The notes under the pieces were generated by a model. It did not search any database and had not been told where the DNA came from. It worked only from the letters and a program-made list of their open reading frames with translations. This document shows, piece by piece, positions 32,460-42,388 of a stretch of 64,000 nt of DNA. The stretch lies in NCBI GenBank assembly GCA_963809925.1, contig CAWELH010000002.1, positions 310,001 to 374,000 on the forward strand, written 5' to 3'. Positions within the stretch are counted from its first letter, which is position 1; every line of letters begins with the position of its first letter. The stretch is from DASQZK01 sp963809925. Its GTDB lineage: Bacteria; Bacteroidota; Bacteroidia; Bacteroidales; GCA-2748055. Made by a program: the position numbers and the translations under genes.

Positions 32460-34733
32460 TTAAAAGTTTTCCGGATCAAAATAATTGCAGTCGCCATTCT
32501 CATCAATGAATACTACCGATTTGCCCGGTATGTTTACATCTAAGTACCTGTAAGGATCCTGACTATAGTTTGCCACCAGCTGAAACCTTCCAAACTGAAT
32601 GTGCTGAACGAGGCGGTCAGGGGTTAGAAATTCGAAGCCCGTGACGGAGAAGTAAACGGTTTTGGGATGAGTCAGACTGTAAAACTGATATTCATGAACG
32701 ATACGATCTTTGTTTTTACGAAAGAAATCAAAATTCAGATTATAAACAGGCGGATACTGATAAAACATCTCCGTGAGCGCGACGTCAGTTTTAACCTCAG
32801 AGAATTTTAACCCCGGGGATGCCGGATGAGCCACAGAGATGAGGCAATCGTGGTAAACCGTTTCCCATAAAGGGATCTTGAACCTCGGGTCAAAGTAAAG
32901 GTGCTGGTATTCTGCTTTTATGGAAACTTCCTTAAAAGCAATCTCCATCATCTCAGGAGGCCAGTAGTGTCCCAGAAAGTAGGGTGAATCCTGATTTGTG
33001 TGCATGTCCTTATCACGAAAGCCGAAAACAGGCACGGTCACACCTTCGTTGATATCCAGAATATTCGAGAACAGCCAGGTACCCTTTTCAGAACCGACAG
33101 GTACTCTGAAGCTGGATCTTAACCACTTCAAACGATCCATCCGTTGTGATGCGTCCTCCTCTTGGGTCATCGGATGATTTTCTGCATAATCATCGTAATA
33201 CTCACCATAGGAATCACAATCGATGAAATAGTAGGAAAAGGGGACTTCTTCAAATTTTTCGCTGATCCGTTTTTCGAAAAAGTTGCGAACGGCCTTTGGA
33301 TTGGCAAGTCCGCCTGTCGATCGGAATCCGGGATATGCTGAGCCGTCTTCCCTCCTCATCCTCACCGAATCATACGAAACCCCCTTCATTTGTGCCGTTT
33401 CCCAAGAGTCGTCGGTTCCGAACGCAGAAGGTTCATGGATTGAATGATATGAATCGTAGATGCCGAACAGGTAGCCGAGATCAAAGGCATGTTTTACCAC
33501 TTCCTTCCGGTCATAGGTTATCTGGTATCCGGTTGCCTGCAATATCATCCGGTCGATGCCGGCATCTTTCAGGGCATTGATCATCCGGAGTGAAACACCG
33601 GTACCCCATTCTTCCGGCGGAAGCAGGTACTCGGAATAAGCCTCATAAAATTGCCGGGCATTTTCCCTCCGGTGTTTTGCAAATTCATCATTCACCCCCT
33701 CGTCACTGAGAAATGCTCCCAGGGCACGGATAAAACTCACCTCCTGATAATTATTTAGTCTTTCTGAATTAGCTACCTGATTGATCATATCTTTCTGATC
33801 CGGTTCCAGTTTTCTCCAGTTATTGTTAACATAACCCCTGTGATCTTGAATATCGTTTCTGATGGCCTTTGCAAGCCCAATGAAATTCCCGTTCACGACA
33901 TCATATTTTGAAATAAACGGTCCGGAAATCAACCTTCCCTGTGGTGCACCGATCATCCGTCCGATCAGGGGAACGGATTCCATTTTTTGCGTCAGTTTTA
34001 CCAGGTCATCCATTCGTTCGAGTTCTGACCGAAAATAGAGTGCCGGTCCAATTGGGGAACGATCGCTCAGATGTATGATCCTGATCTCATAGGGTTCTGC
34101 CAGTGCCTCATTGGGTGTATACCGGTGCTGCAACATAAGATCCATCGTGTTGCCGCGATCTGCAAAAAGGGTCTCATTGTGAAAGGGACTTGTCATTTCA
34201 TACATCACCGTTAACGGGTCTTTCATGACAGCCCAGAAAGGAAGGGACAGGGTGGAAGCATTCACTGTCCTCCCATCGAATTTCCGTGCGAACAAACTAT
34301 CGCAAAATGGGATGTAATATCCTTCATTTTGTGGCCAGATTAAAAACTGTCCGGCTTTCGAGATCGAAACTCTGGGCCAGGACAGTGTTTGAGGCCTGGT
34401 ACTTTTGAATTTTATCCCGGCAACAAGATCCCTGGTGAATGTAACCTGACAGGTTAATCCCAACTCTGAATAGCGGATGGTCAGACTGCTGTCGCACCTG
34501 TTCTCTACCTGATAGCCCGCAAAACTGAATGCAGAATCGGAGAGGAACTCCGAATATCCATGTCCATCGTAATATTCCAAAGATCCTGTCTTGGGATTAA
34601 AATGTAGTTCATGCTGACCCTGGGTTAAGGTCAGTATGATTGTACGGCCAGAGGAAGGCGTATTCCAATCCACTCCTGTTAACAGGAACATTGAAATAAA
34701 AAGAAGGACAGGCAGGAAAGAGTGTTTTTTCAT
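32460..34733 (-). CDS. Large secreted hydrolase-like protein, probably a glycoside hydrolase of uncertain family
   Basis: 757 residues from ATG 34733; a GTG at 34754 would add seven residues before the signal peptide. Signal peptide (1-22). An N-terminal beta-sandwich-like domain (about 25-250) resembles the galactose-mutarotase type. A likely TIM barrel follows (about 370-650): MINALKDAGIDRMILQATG, YLFGIYDSYHSIH, FSYYFIDCDSYGEYYDDY, VPVGSEKGTWLFSN and SPYFLGHYWPPEMM, with many acidic residues on strand ends; then a C-terminal strand region. The arrangement recalls GH101-like glycosidases, but I cannot assign a family. Convergent with the beta-helix gene. Confidence 0.6.
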   Translation of the reverse strand: MKKHSFLPVLLFISMFLLTGVDWNTPSSGRTIILTLTQGQHELHFNPKTGSLEYYDGHGYSEFLSDSAFSFAGYQVENRCDSSLTIRYSELGLTCQVTFTRDLVAGIKFKSTRPQTLSWPRVSISKAGQFLIWPQNEGYYIPFCDSLFARKFDGRTVNASTLSLPFWAVMKDPLTVMYEMTSPFHNETLFADRGNTMDLMLQHRYTPNEALAEPYEIRIIHLSDRSPIGPALYFRSELERMDDLVKLTQKMESVPLIGRMIGAPQGRLISGPFISKYDVVNGNFIGLAKAIRNDIQDHRGYVNNNWRKLEPDQKDMINQVANSERLNNYQEVSFIRALGAFLSDEGVNDEFAKHRRENARQFYEAYSEYLLPPEEWGTGVSLRMINALKDAGIDRMILQATGYQITYDRKEVVKHAFDLGYLFGIYDSYHSIHEPSAFGTDDSWETAQMKGVSYDSVRMRREDGSAYPGFRSTGGLANPKAVRNFFEKRISEKFEEVPFSYYFIDCDSYGEYYDDYAENHPMTQEEDASQRMDRLKWLRSSFRVPVGSEKGTWLFSNILDINEGVTVPVFGFRDKDMHTNQDSPYFLGHYWPPEMMEIAFKEVSIKAEYQHLYFDPRFKIPLWETVYHDCLISVAHPASPGLKFSEVKTDVALTEMFYQYPPVYNLNFDFFRKNKDRIVHEYQFYSLTHPKTVYFSVTGFEFLTPDRLVQHIQFGRFQLVANYSQDPYRYLDVNIPGKSVVFIDENGDCNYFDPENF

Positions 34734-34945
34734 TTGGTGCCCATAATCAATCACAAATCAATGTAGATAACAGAAGCCAAGTTAAAAAAATAACGGACAA
34801 GGTTCATGCACAATCTCCGTTTCGCATGGTTGGGAATAATCCCGGCATGCTATGATCAAAAAAAGTGAATGAAAACCAGGCTGATTACCGGTCAGTAATG
34901 GAATCCACATCTAAAACTCGTTCATACAACGGGTAGGGTTTCCTG

Positions 34946-36718
34946 CTATTCATCAGAAAAAAGTTTCAGCATTTCGCGGTATGAAGAGAATACCTTAGCT
35001 CTCGAAACGAAGCCCAGGTATATTCCGTCTTTCAGGACGGCAATGTTGTAACGGCCACTTTCCTGGAATTTTTTGGCCACACTTTCCATGGGTTCATTGT
35101 GCTGGATTATATTTTGGGGCATGAACATAAGATCCTTGACAAGGGTCTTTTCATACATCGAAATATCGAACATAATATGGCGGATATCGTCCATCTTTAC
35201 GATGCCCCTGAACATTCCTTCTGAATCGACCACCGGAAAAATATTCCGGTGACTGTCCTGGATGGTTTTCACGAGGTCGCCCAGCTTATCCTCAGGATGG
35301 ATAACTGAAAAATTTGATTCGATGAGATCGGAAACCTTCATCATTAAAAGAATATTCTTGTCTTTGTGATGAGTCATAAGTTCACCCCTTCGGGCAAGCT
35401 GGACGGTATAGACGGAGTTCTTCACAAAAATCCTGGCTGTGGCATATGAGATCGTCGATGCAATCATCAGGGGCATCAGGAGTTCATTTCCACCGGTGAG
35501 TTCAGTTATCAGGAAAATAGCAGTAAGTGGGGCATGGATAACTCCTGATATGAGTCCCGCCATTCCTACGAGGGCGAAATTGCTCAGGGAGACATGTATT
35601 CCCATATGATTTAACAGTACCGCAAGGAAGAGACCTACATTGGCTCCGGTGAACAGCGAAGGCGCAAATACTCCGCCTACTCCCCCGGCTGCGAAAGTAA
35701 GCGTAGTGGCAATACCTTTGAAAAAGACCAGAAGAAAAAGAAAAAGCAGTACAAAGATAGTATCTCCCCCCAGCGATTCATAGAATGTTCCTGTAAACAG
35801 GTAACTGTAATCCCCGTGAAGAGCTCTGTTGATTTCTTCATAGCCTTCACCGTAAAGTGAAGGGAGTAAAAATATGATCGCACCAAGGATACCACCACCA
35901 ATGAGCAGCCTTCTCAACCAGGATTTGATCTTATCAAAACGATCAGAGATGACGATAAAAACACGAATAAAATATACCGAAACCAGACCGCAAAACACGC
36001 CCAGGATGATATACAGGTAAAAATCGCCAAGACGGAAGGCTTCCTTGATCTGGAAGGAATAAAGAAAATTCTGGCCCAGGAAAAAATACGAAGTGAGCGC
36101 CGCTGTGGCCGAGGCAATGAGCAATGGAATCATACTGAAAACAGTAAGATCAAGCATGATAACTTCCAGCGCAAACACAATGGCTGCAATGGGTGCCTTG
36201 AATATGGCAGACATGGCTCCGGCAGAGGCACAACCGATAAGCAGGATCGTTTCCTTATACGTCAACTTTGCCAGCCGGCCTGCCAGGGAGCCAAGCGCAC
36301 CGCCAGTGGCAACGGTAGGCCCTTCAAGTCCGACAGATCCGCCAAAACCCACGGTCAGCACACTGGTAATGATGGAAGAATATAGATTGTGTGCGTGTAT
36401 GAAGCCGTTGCTGCGGGAAATAGCATAAAGTACTCCCGGGATGCCATGTTGCACCGCTCTACGGTTGATGTATTTTATAAAGACGATCGCAAACAGTATA
36501 CCGACAATGGGAAATATAAAATAGAGGTAAAGCTGAAAATTTGCTGCGAAACCTTCTGTAAGAAGTACTTTCAGAAGGTGAACCAAATTCTTTATTATGA
36601 CGGCACCGGCTCCGGCTGCCAAACCGATAAGAGCACTTAGAATAAGAATGAGCTGCCGTCTCGAAATATGTCTTAACCGAAACAGTTTGATCCGTTCAGG
36701 AATCTCGTTTATTTTCAT
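34946..36718 (-). CDS. ClC-family chloride channel/antiporter with CBS pair (copy 2)
   Basis: 590 residues. The membrane part has GFGGSVGLEGPTV (gating glutamate, full GxEGP form) and AAGGVGGVFAPSLF; two CBS domains close the protein (about 450-590, ending LKLFSDE). Very like the ClC at 9557-11332, including the shared ends FSDE and the middle HHKDK segment, so they are paralogues. The filter motif differs: copy 2 has GLEGP, copy 1 GLEAP. Monocistronic, with a -7 element 8 bp before the ATG. Confidence 0.94.
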   Translation of the reverse strand: MKINEIPERIKLFRLRHISRRQLILILSALIGLAAGAGAVIIKNLVHLLKVLLTEGFAANFQLYLYFIFPIVGILFAIVFIKYINRRAVQHGIPGVLYAISRSNGFIHAHNLYSSIITSVLTVGFGGSVGLEGPTVATGGALGSLAGRLAKLTYKETILLIGCASAGAMSAIFKAPIAAIVFALEVIMLDLTVFSMIPLLIASATAALTSYFFLGQNFLYSFQIKEAFRLGDFYLYIILGVFCGLVSVYFIRVFIVISDRFDKIKSWLRRLLIGGGILGAIIFLLPSLYGEGYEEINRALHGDYSYLFTGTFYESLGGDTIFVLLFLFLLVFFKGIATTLTFAAGGVGGVFAPSLFTGANVGLFLAVLLNHMGIHVSLSNFALVGMAGLISGVIHAPLTAIFLITELTGGNELLMPLMIASTISYATARIFVKNSVYTVQLARRGELMTHHKDKNILLMMKVSDLIESNFSVIHPEDKLGDLVKTIQDSHRNIFPVVDSEGMFRGIVKMDDIRHIMFDISMYEKTLVKDLMFMPQNIIQHNEPMESVAKKFQESGRYNIAVLKDGIYLGFVSRAKVFSSYREMLKLFSDE

Positions 36719-36725
36719 TTGGTCA

Positions 36726-36733
36726 CAAAAATA
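36726..36733 (-). promoter_or_regulatory. -7 element for ClC copy 2, close to start
   Basis: Minus strand TATTTTTG matches TAnnTTTG and ends 7 bp before the ATG at 36718. As for copy 1, this implies a leaderless or nearly leaderless mRNA. No clear -33 box. Confidence 0.35.
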
Positions 36734-36980
36734 ATATAATATATAAAGGAGGAAAATATTCGTGGTATTTTCCTTTCAACAATCTTGAAGGCAGGATTCC
36801 ATATGGGTGAGAACGATTTCATTCGCTTCGGGGTTTTGTTGCATAAGCCCGTCAGATTGAACGGGAATCCCCGTCTGGCAGCACACAGAAAATAACAGTA
36901 CGTCGTCATTCATTGTTCATCCTCAAATCCTTTCTGCAGAAAAATAGCAGATTTTGGGGAAAAACCGCGATTCAAAAGGG

Positions 36981-37011
36981 TTTGGGATTGAAAACTTTTA
37001 CAATATATTTG
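36981..37011 (+). promoter_or_regulatory. Strong Bacteroidota promoter for DUF4249 gene
   Basis: TTTG (36981-36984), exactly 19 bp, TATATTTG (37004-37011): a full match to consensus. The expected start of transcription near 37018 means translation must begin at 37035 or 37047, not at the upstream in-frame 36954. Confidence 0.8.
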
Positions 37012-37034
37012 AACTTCCAAATCAAATCAGTAAA

Positions 37035-38177
37035 ATGTCATCCTCCATGACCAGACTAAAATACTTCAAGGTCCTGTTATTTATTTCTTTTATCCTGCTC
37101 TTAACTTCATCCTGTGTAGAAAGATTCACCCCAAACATTGAGGGCTACGAAAATGTTCTCGTGGTCGATGCGCTGCTTAGCGATGAAAGCCCTGCGGCTA
37201 CTGTCAGGCTGTCATACTCTTTTCCTTACCAAGAAAGTGTCACAAAACCCGCACATGGTATGCTTGTCCAGATCCTGGACGCAGCTTCTGATCCATGGAC
37301 GCTTACCGAAACCGATGACGGCATCTATCAGTCCGCCCCGGGTCAAATCCCTGAATCCGGCGCCAGATATAAATTGAGGATCGTTGACAGCAATGGCGAG
37401 ATCTATGAATCAGATTATGAAGAATTTCTCGAAGCTCCGGTGATCGACTCCGTTTTCTTCCGGCAGTTCTACAACTCTGTCGACCATCCATTTGACGGCG
37501 AGGAAGGCATTGAAATTCATGCTGCTGCACATGCCGGACCTGAGGATTCACGGTATTACGAGTGGAGATGGAAAGATACCTGGGAATTGATAGCACCGGT
37601 GAATCTAAACGGAGTCAGACCATGCTGGCAACAACAAACTTCTCCATTAATCTCTATTTCGACCACCGAGAATCTGTCGGAAAACAAGTTACCTGATGTT
37701 AACCTGTATTTCATTCCCTCCGCCCTTACTAGTAAATTGTCGGTGCGATATAACACAAGATTGAATGTTTATTCTCTGGATAGAGATAGTTACCAATATT
37801 TGCAAAAAACCCTGAAAGTAAATTCCGGTTCGGGAGGATTTTTCGATCCCATTCCGGGTGCAGTGAACGGGAATATCCATAATATAAGGGATGAAAATCT
37901 GCCTGTCATTGGTCTCTTTTGTGCTTCCGCCTTCCATTCCGTCGTAAAAGTAATCACTAAAAAGCAACTGAAGATCAGATATTTTGAGACAGGATTCACG
38001 GACTGCGATGTCCAGGTTGTGCCAAAACCTGCAAATTTTTTTGCATCTGTGGGTGACAGGGTCGGAAACTATTACTATGGTGGTGAGGTAGGCGGCTATA
38101 TTGTACTTGTGAATATTCAGAAATGCTATGATTGCTCATACATCGGAGTACCTACACAGCCAGACGACTGGCACTAA
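37035..38177 (+). CDS. DUF4249 lipoprotein
   Basis: 380 residues from ATG 37035 (alternatively 37047). Signal peptide with lipobox (LLLTSSC) and the typical mature start VERFTPNIEGYENVLVVDALLSD. DUF4249 proteins are outer-membrane-associated lipoproteins, usually encoded directly after a SusC/RagA-like TonB-dependent receptor. Here none is present in the window before or after it, so its receptor is missing or elsewhere. Next gene downstream is a type IX secretion substrate, 130 bp away. C-terminal YDCSYIGVPTQPDDW is the common family end. Confidence 0.9.
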   Translation: MSSSMTRLKYFKVLLFISFILLLTSSCVERFTPNIEGYENVLVVDALLSDESPAATVRLSYSFPYQESVTKPAHGMLVQILDAASDPWTLTETDDGIYQSAPGQIPESGARYKLRIVDSNGEIYESDYEEFLEAPVIDSVFFRQFYNSVDHPFDGEEGIEIHAAAHAGPEDSRYYEWRWKDTWELIAPVNLNGVRPCWQQQTSPLISISTTENLSENKLPDVNLYFIPSALTSKLSVRYNTRLNVYSLDRDSYQYLQKTLKVNSGSGGFFDPIPGAVNGNIHNIRDENLPVIGLFCASAFHSVVKVITKKQLKIRYFETGFTDCDVQVVPKPANFFASVGDRVGNYYYGGEVGGYIVLVNIQKCYDCSYIGVPTQPDDWH

Positions 38178-38307
38178 AAGTCAATGACTCACAAAGACCT
38201 GATATATGAAACTTTTTGCAAATCAGGATGAATCACGTTACATTTAATATTTGTTTGAACAATAGGATGCACTTCTGCGTACGTTATACTTTGTGAAATC
38301 CGCATCA

Positions 38308-39807
38308 ATGAAAAAGGCCATTACAGCATATCTGTTGATATTTCTTTTGCCTGCTTTATTCAGCAGAACCCAGGCCCAGGATATTACACCTCCTGGCAGG
38401 CCTTATATTATCTATGTTACGGTCGATACGGCCAACAATGATACTCATATTTACTGGACCGAAAGTCCGTCATCGGATGTGGAAAAGTATTACCTGTACT
38501 ATGAAATTAGAACCATAAACGGGTATGAAGGGGTGAAATTTGATTCAGTACAGTCAGGCATCGCACAGTTTACACATGTCAATAGCGGAGCAGGTGCAGG
38601 AAGTATTCTCTATAGTGTGACAGCTGTTGACAGCTCGGGAAATGAAAGTATTCGCAAGCCTGGTCTCCACAGTACTGTATACACAACACTTGAGTATGAT
38701 TCCTGCCAGTCGAGGATGAAGGTGACGTGGAACCGTTACCAGGGCTGGGGAAATAATGTGTCGGGATACCGTATCCTTAGAAGTATTAACAACGCACCCT
38801 TTAGTATCGTAACCGGCGTCAATCCAACCGACAGCTTTTATTTTGATAACGGTATCACCGAGAATACTCTGTACCGCTACCTTATCCAGGCAGTTAAAAA
38901 CGACGGTCTCGAATCCATGTCGAATATTGCTGTCAAATACACGTATATGCCGCCATCACCGCTCGACCTTTCGATTGATTATGCCACGGTACCTTTTGAG
39001 AATACCGTTGATATCGCTTTATCATTCACTCCAAATGGTGAGGTTGATGATTTTACTCTTCTGCGATCCAGCAATCCGGTGTCTGACTTCCAGAAAATAC
39101 AAAGCGTATACGACGTAACATCGGCTGGTTATATTTTTAGTGATGATAACGTCATCACCACATCAGATCACTTTTATTACAAAATCGGTTCTCTCAACGG
39201 ATGTGGAGCCATTATCGGCACATCGAACATTGCCGTCAATATCCTCCTGTCGGGAGACACACTGGGCAGAACGGTCAGACTGTTCTGGAACAAGTACGAA
39301 GATTGGGACGATGGCGTGATGGAGTACAATGTTTACCGGAAAGAATCGGACGGCAGCTACATACTTCTGGGCACAACCAGTCCTTCGACGACCAACTTTA
39401 CCGATCAGATGATCGGTGTGGCCGGTCACCACCTTTCGGGGCAGCTTACCTATTACATTGAAGCCGTAAGGAATTCAGGGGCAGACCTATCCCGGTCGAA
39501 CGAGTTTATAATCAGAGTCAGTACCACAATTGTACAAATCCCTAACGCCTTTACACCAAACTCCGACGGCAGGAATGACAATTTTACACCGGTATTTGAT
39601 TTCCGTCCGTCTGAATTTCTTTTGATCATCTATAACCGTATCGGTGTACCCGTATTCACCACCGAAGATCCCGAAACGGGATGGGACGGCAGTGTAAACG
39701 GAAATAACATGGCCCAGGAAGGCGTGTATGTCTACCACATTCAGTATAAATCTTTCAATGGAACAAGAGCGGAAAAAACCGGTCACGTCACGGTATTTTA
39801 TCCCTGA
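38308..39807 (+). CDS. Secreted Fn3 protein with gliding-motility C-terminal (type IX type B) sorting domain
   Basis: 499 residues from ATG 38308 (a GTG at 38293 adds five). Signal peptide with cleavage near TQAQ. Three to four Fn3-like repeats (about 25-400), for example VTWNRYQGWGNNVSGYRILR and RLFWNKYEDWDDGVMEYNVY. The last 85 residues are the CHU_C/type B sorting domain: IPNAFTPNSDGRNDNFTP, LLIIYNRIGVPVF, GWDGSVNGN and GVYVYHIQYKS. Such proteins are moved to the surface by the type IX secretion system, which implies that system in this genome. No catalytic domain seen; an adhesin or structural role is likely. Confidence 0.9.
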   Translation: MKKAITAYLLIFLLPALFSRTQAQDITPPGRPYIIYVTVDTANNDTHIYWTESPSSDVEKYYLYYEIRTINGYEGVKFDSVQSGIAQFTHVNSGAGAGSILYSVTAVDSSGNESIRKPGLHSTVYTTLEYDSCQSRMKVTWNRYQGWGNNVSGYRILRSINNAPFSIVTGVNPTDSFYFDNGITENTLYRYLIQAVKNDGLESMSNIAVKYTYMPPSPLDLSIDYATVPFENTVDIALSFTPNGEVDDFTLLRSSNPVSDFQKIQSVYDVTSAGYIFSDDNVITTSDHFYYKIGSLNGCGAIIGTSNIAVNILLSGDTLGRTVRLFWNKYEDWDDGVMEYNVYRKESDGSYILLGTTSPSTTNFTDQMIGVAGHHLSGQLTYYIEAVRNSGADLSRSNEFIIRVSTTIVQIPNAFTPNSDGRNDNFTPVFDFRPSEFLLIIYNRIGVPVFTTEDPETGWDGSVNGNNMAQEGVYVYHIQYKSFNGTRAEKTGHVTVFYP

Positions 39808-39838
39808 GAGATACAAATCTATTATCGGAGAAATTCGC

Positions 39839-39846
39839 TAACTTTG
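39839..39846 (+). promoter_or_regulatory. -7 element for relA/spoT
   Basis: TAACTTTG matches TAnnTTTG exactly, 35 bp before the ATG at 39882. The -33 region lacks TTTG. Confidence 0.4.
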
Positions 39847-39881
39847 CATTTGAATCGGAACTTCACCCATAACTCTGAAGG

Positions 39882-42113
39882 ATGACGGTAATTGAGAAGA
39901 AAGAACAGACGGATATTCAGAGGCAGTTCGACGATCTCCTGAATAATTGCATCCATTGCAATACAGAGGAGGACAGAAAGCTGATCATCAAGGCATTTAA
40001 CTTTGCCTCTGATGCTCACCGGAGTATGCGCAGAAAGTCCGGCGAGCCCTATATCGTTCATCCCATCTCGGTGGCGAAAATCGTGAACCATGAGATCGGG
40101 CTGGGCGTAAAATCTGTTGTGGCTGCACTACTGCATGATGTGGTCGAAGATACCGATTACACTCTCGAAGACATTGAAGCTCAGTTTGGTAAAAAAATCA
40201 CCACAATCATCGACGGGCTTACAAAGATCTCAGGCGTCTTCGACAACAACTCCTCCCTGCAGGCGGAGAATTTCAGGAAGATGCTGCTCACACTTTCCGA
40301 AGATGTCAGGGTTATCCTGATCAAGCTTGCAGACCGGCTTCATAATATGCGAACCCTCGATTCGCTGCCCAGACATAAGCAGATCAAGATTTCAGGGGAG
40401 ACCATCTATCTATTCGCTCCTCTGGCTCACAGGCTGGGTTTGTATGCGATCAAGACGGAACTGGAAGACCTGAGTCTGAAGTACAGATACCCGAAGATCT
40501 ATAACGAGATCAGCGGAAAACTCCGGGACGATGAAGAACGGCGGGTTCATCTAATCAATAAGTTCTCACTTCCCATCATCGACAAGCTCGAGACTAATCA
40601 TATCACCTTCGACATCAGTGGCAGGCCAAAATCCATCTATTCCATCTGGAATAAGATGCAGCAGAAAAATGTAACCTTCGAAGAAATCTTCGACCTGCTT
40701 GCCATTCGTATCGTATTTGATCCGATGACTGACATCCCTGAAAAAACACAATGCTGGAACATCTACTCACTGATCACCGACATTTACCCCCCACGCCCGG
40801 ATCGCCTGCGCGACTGGGTATCAACGCCCAAGGCGAATGGCTATGAAGCCCTTCATGCAACAGTAATGGGCCCTTACGGGAAGTGGATCGAAGTACAGAT
40901 CAGATCCAGGAGGATGGACGAGATTGCAGAACGGGGATTCGCAGCACACTGGAAATATAAGGAACATGGTGCTACCGACAACGAACTCGACAAATGGATC
41001 AAACGGATCAGAGAGCTTCTGGAAAGCCCGGATTCTGATGCACTCGAATTTATGGACGATTTCAAGCTCAATCTTTTTGCCTCTGAGATCTTTGTGTTTA
41101 CACCTCGCGGTCATATCAAGACCTTACCACTGGGCTCTACAGCTCTCGATTTCGCTTACGAGATTCATACTGAGATCGGCAACAAAGCCATCGGCGCCAA
41201 ACTCAATCACCACCTTGTACCCCTGAATTATAACCTCCACAGCGGCGACCAGGTAGAGATCATAACCTCTGAGAACCAGAAAGTAAAGCGTGAACGACTC
41301 GATTACGCCATCACGGCTAAAGCCAAAACTGCAATAAAAACTGCTCTTAAGGCAGAAACCAAGAACCGGATCGAAAAAGGAAAAAAAATTCTCGAGGAAA
41401 AGCTGCTGGAATTAAAACTCCAGCCTAGTTCAAGGGTTTTTAAGAAATTGCTCCCAGCCTATGAATCTAATTCAAAAGATGAATTGTACAGTAAAATTGG
41501 CACCGGATTAGTCCTGCTGGAAGATCTGAAAAAAATCCTTCGAAAAAATACGAAAAGCAAATGGGTGCGGTACTGGGAGGTATCCGTTGGAAAATCAACC
41601 AAACCAAAGGAGGAGGAAGAGGAAACCACCGGTGATAAAAAAACTTTTGTTGCCAGGGAACAGATCAATGAGGAAGAACGAAACTACACACTTGCCAAAT
41701 GCTGTAACCCGATCCCCGGCGATGAGGTGATCGGTTACCGGGATGAAGAAGACAACGTCATCATCCATCAGTCGCGCTGTCCCAATGCCATCCGGCTCAT
41801 GTCCAGCGCCGGAAACAGGGTGATACCGGTAAAATGGACCACCCATAAGATTCTTTCTTACCTCGCAAGAATACACCTCAACGGATACGACAAGTTTGGC
41901 GTGTATAACAACATCACGACTGTCATTTCAAAGGAACTCAGCGTAAATATCAGGACCATCAATCTGCATGGTCACGATGGTGTGTTTGAAGGCACCATCG
42001 ATCTTTACGTTCACAATACCAGTGATCTTAACAACCTAATCATGAATCTCATAAAAATCAAAGGAGTCGAAAGTGTGCACCGTGTGGACGCCAGTGAGAT
42101 CAGGGAGACCTGA
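39882..42113 (+). CDS. spoT: Bifunctional (p)ppGpp synthetase/hydrolase, RelA/SpoT family
   Basis: 743 residues. HD hydrolase domain (about 25-190) with AALLHDVVEDTDYT, synthetase (about 235-350) with GRPKSIYSIWNKMQQK and IRIVFD, TGS (about 394-460: IFVFTPRGHIKTLPLGSTAL), then an alpha-helical region and ACT (about 665-740). HD motif and the synthetase RxKS are both intact, so both activities are expected: it makes and removes the stringent-response alarmone. This is the long RSH form typical of Bacteroidota. Followed directly by 1.6 kb of repeats. Confidence 0.97.
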   Translation: MTVIEKKEQTDIQRQFDDLLNNCIHCNTEEDRKLIIKAFNFASDAHRSMRRKSGEPYIVHPISVAKIVNHEIGLGVKSVVAALLHDVVEDTDYTLEDIEAQFGKKITTIIDGLTKISGVFDNNSSLQAENFRKMLLTLSEDVRVILIKLADRLHNMRTLDSLPRHKQIKISGETIYLFAPLAHRLGLYAIKTELEDLSLKYRYPKIYNEISGKLRDDEERRVHLINKFSLPIIDKLETNHITFDISGRPKSIYSIWNKMQQKNVTFEEIFDLLAIRIVFDPMTDIPEKTQCWNIYSLITDIYPPRPDRLRDWVSTPKANGYEALHATVMGPYGKWIEVQIRSRRMDEIAERGFAAHWKYKEHGATDNELDKWIKRIRELLESPDSDALEFMDDFKLNLFASEIFVFTPRGHIKTLPLGSTALDFAYEIHTEIGNKAIGAKLNHHLVPLNYNLHSGDQVEIITSENQKVKRERLDYAITAKAKTAIKTALKAETKNRIEKGKKILEEKLLELKLQPSSRVFKKLLPAYESNSKDELYSKIGTGLVLLEDLKKILRKNTKSKWVRYWEVSVGKSTKPKEEEEETTGDKKTFVAREQINEEERNYTLAKCCNPIPGDEVIGYRDEEDNVIIHQSRCPNAIRLMSSAGNRVIPVKWTTHKILSYLARIHLNGYDKFGVYNNITTVISKELSVNIRTINLHGHDGVFEGTIDLYVHNTSDLNNLIMNLIKIKGVESVHRVDASEIRET

Positions 42114-42120
42114 TGGCGGG

Positions 42121-42343
42121 TAGGGAGTGGAGTTAGGGAGTTAGGGAGTTAGGGAGTTAGGGAGTCAGGGATTGAGAGATTGAGTTCTTTAGGTCTTCAA
42201 TTCACCAAACCGCGTCCGCCGTAGCTTGCGCCACCGCTAAGGTGACACGCGATCAGCGTAGGCGGATCACCAAACCACCTTCGACAAGCTCAGGTACCGC
42301 ATTGGACAAGTTCAGGGACAACCTTCGGCAAGCTCAGGGACCG
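42121..42343 (+). repeat. Composite intergenic repeat module, copy B
   Basis: Same order as at 11408-11610: GAGTTAGG octamers, TTCTTTAGG.CTTCAATTCACCAAA, CGTCCGCCGTAGCTTGCG, then CTTCGACAAGCTCAGG, TTGGACAAGTTCAGGG and CTTCGGCAAGCTCAGGGACC. The last three are variants of one short dispersed repeat able to fold on itself. Confidence 0.85.
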
Positions 42344-42388
42344 GAGGTATTTTTTTTTATCGCAGGATTATTTCGACACTTGTTTTAG

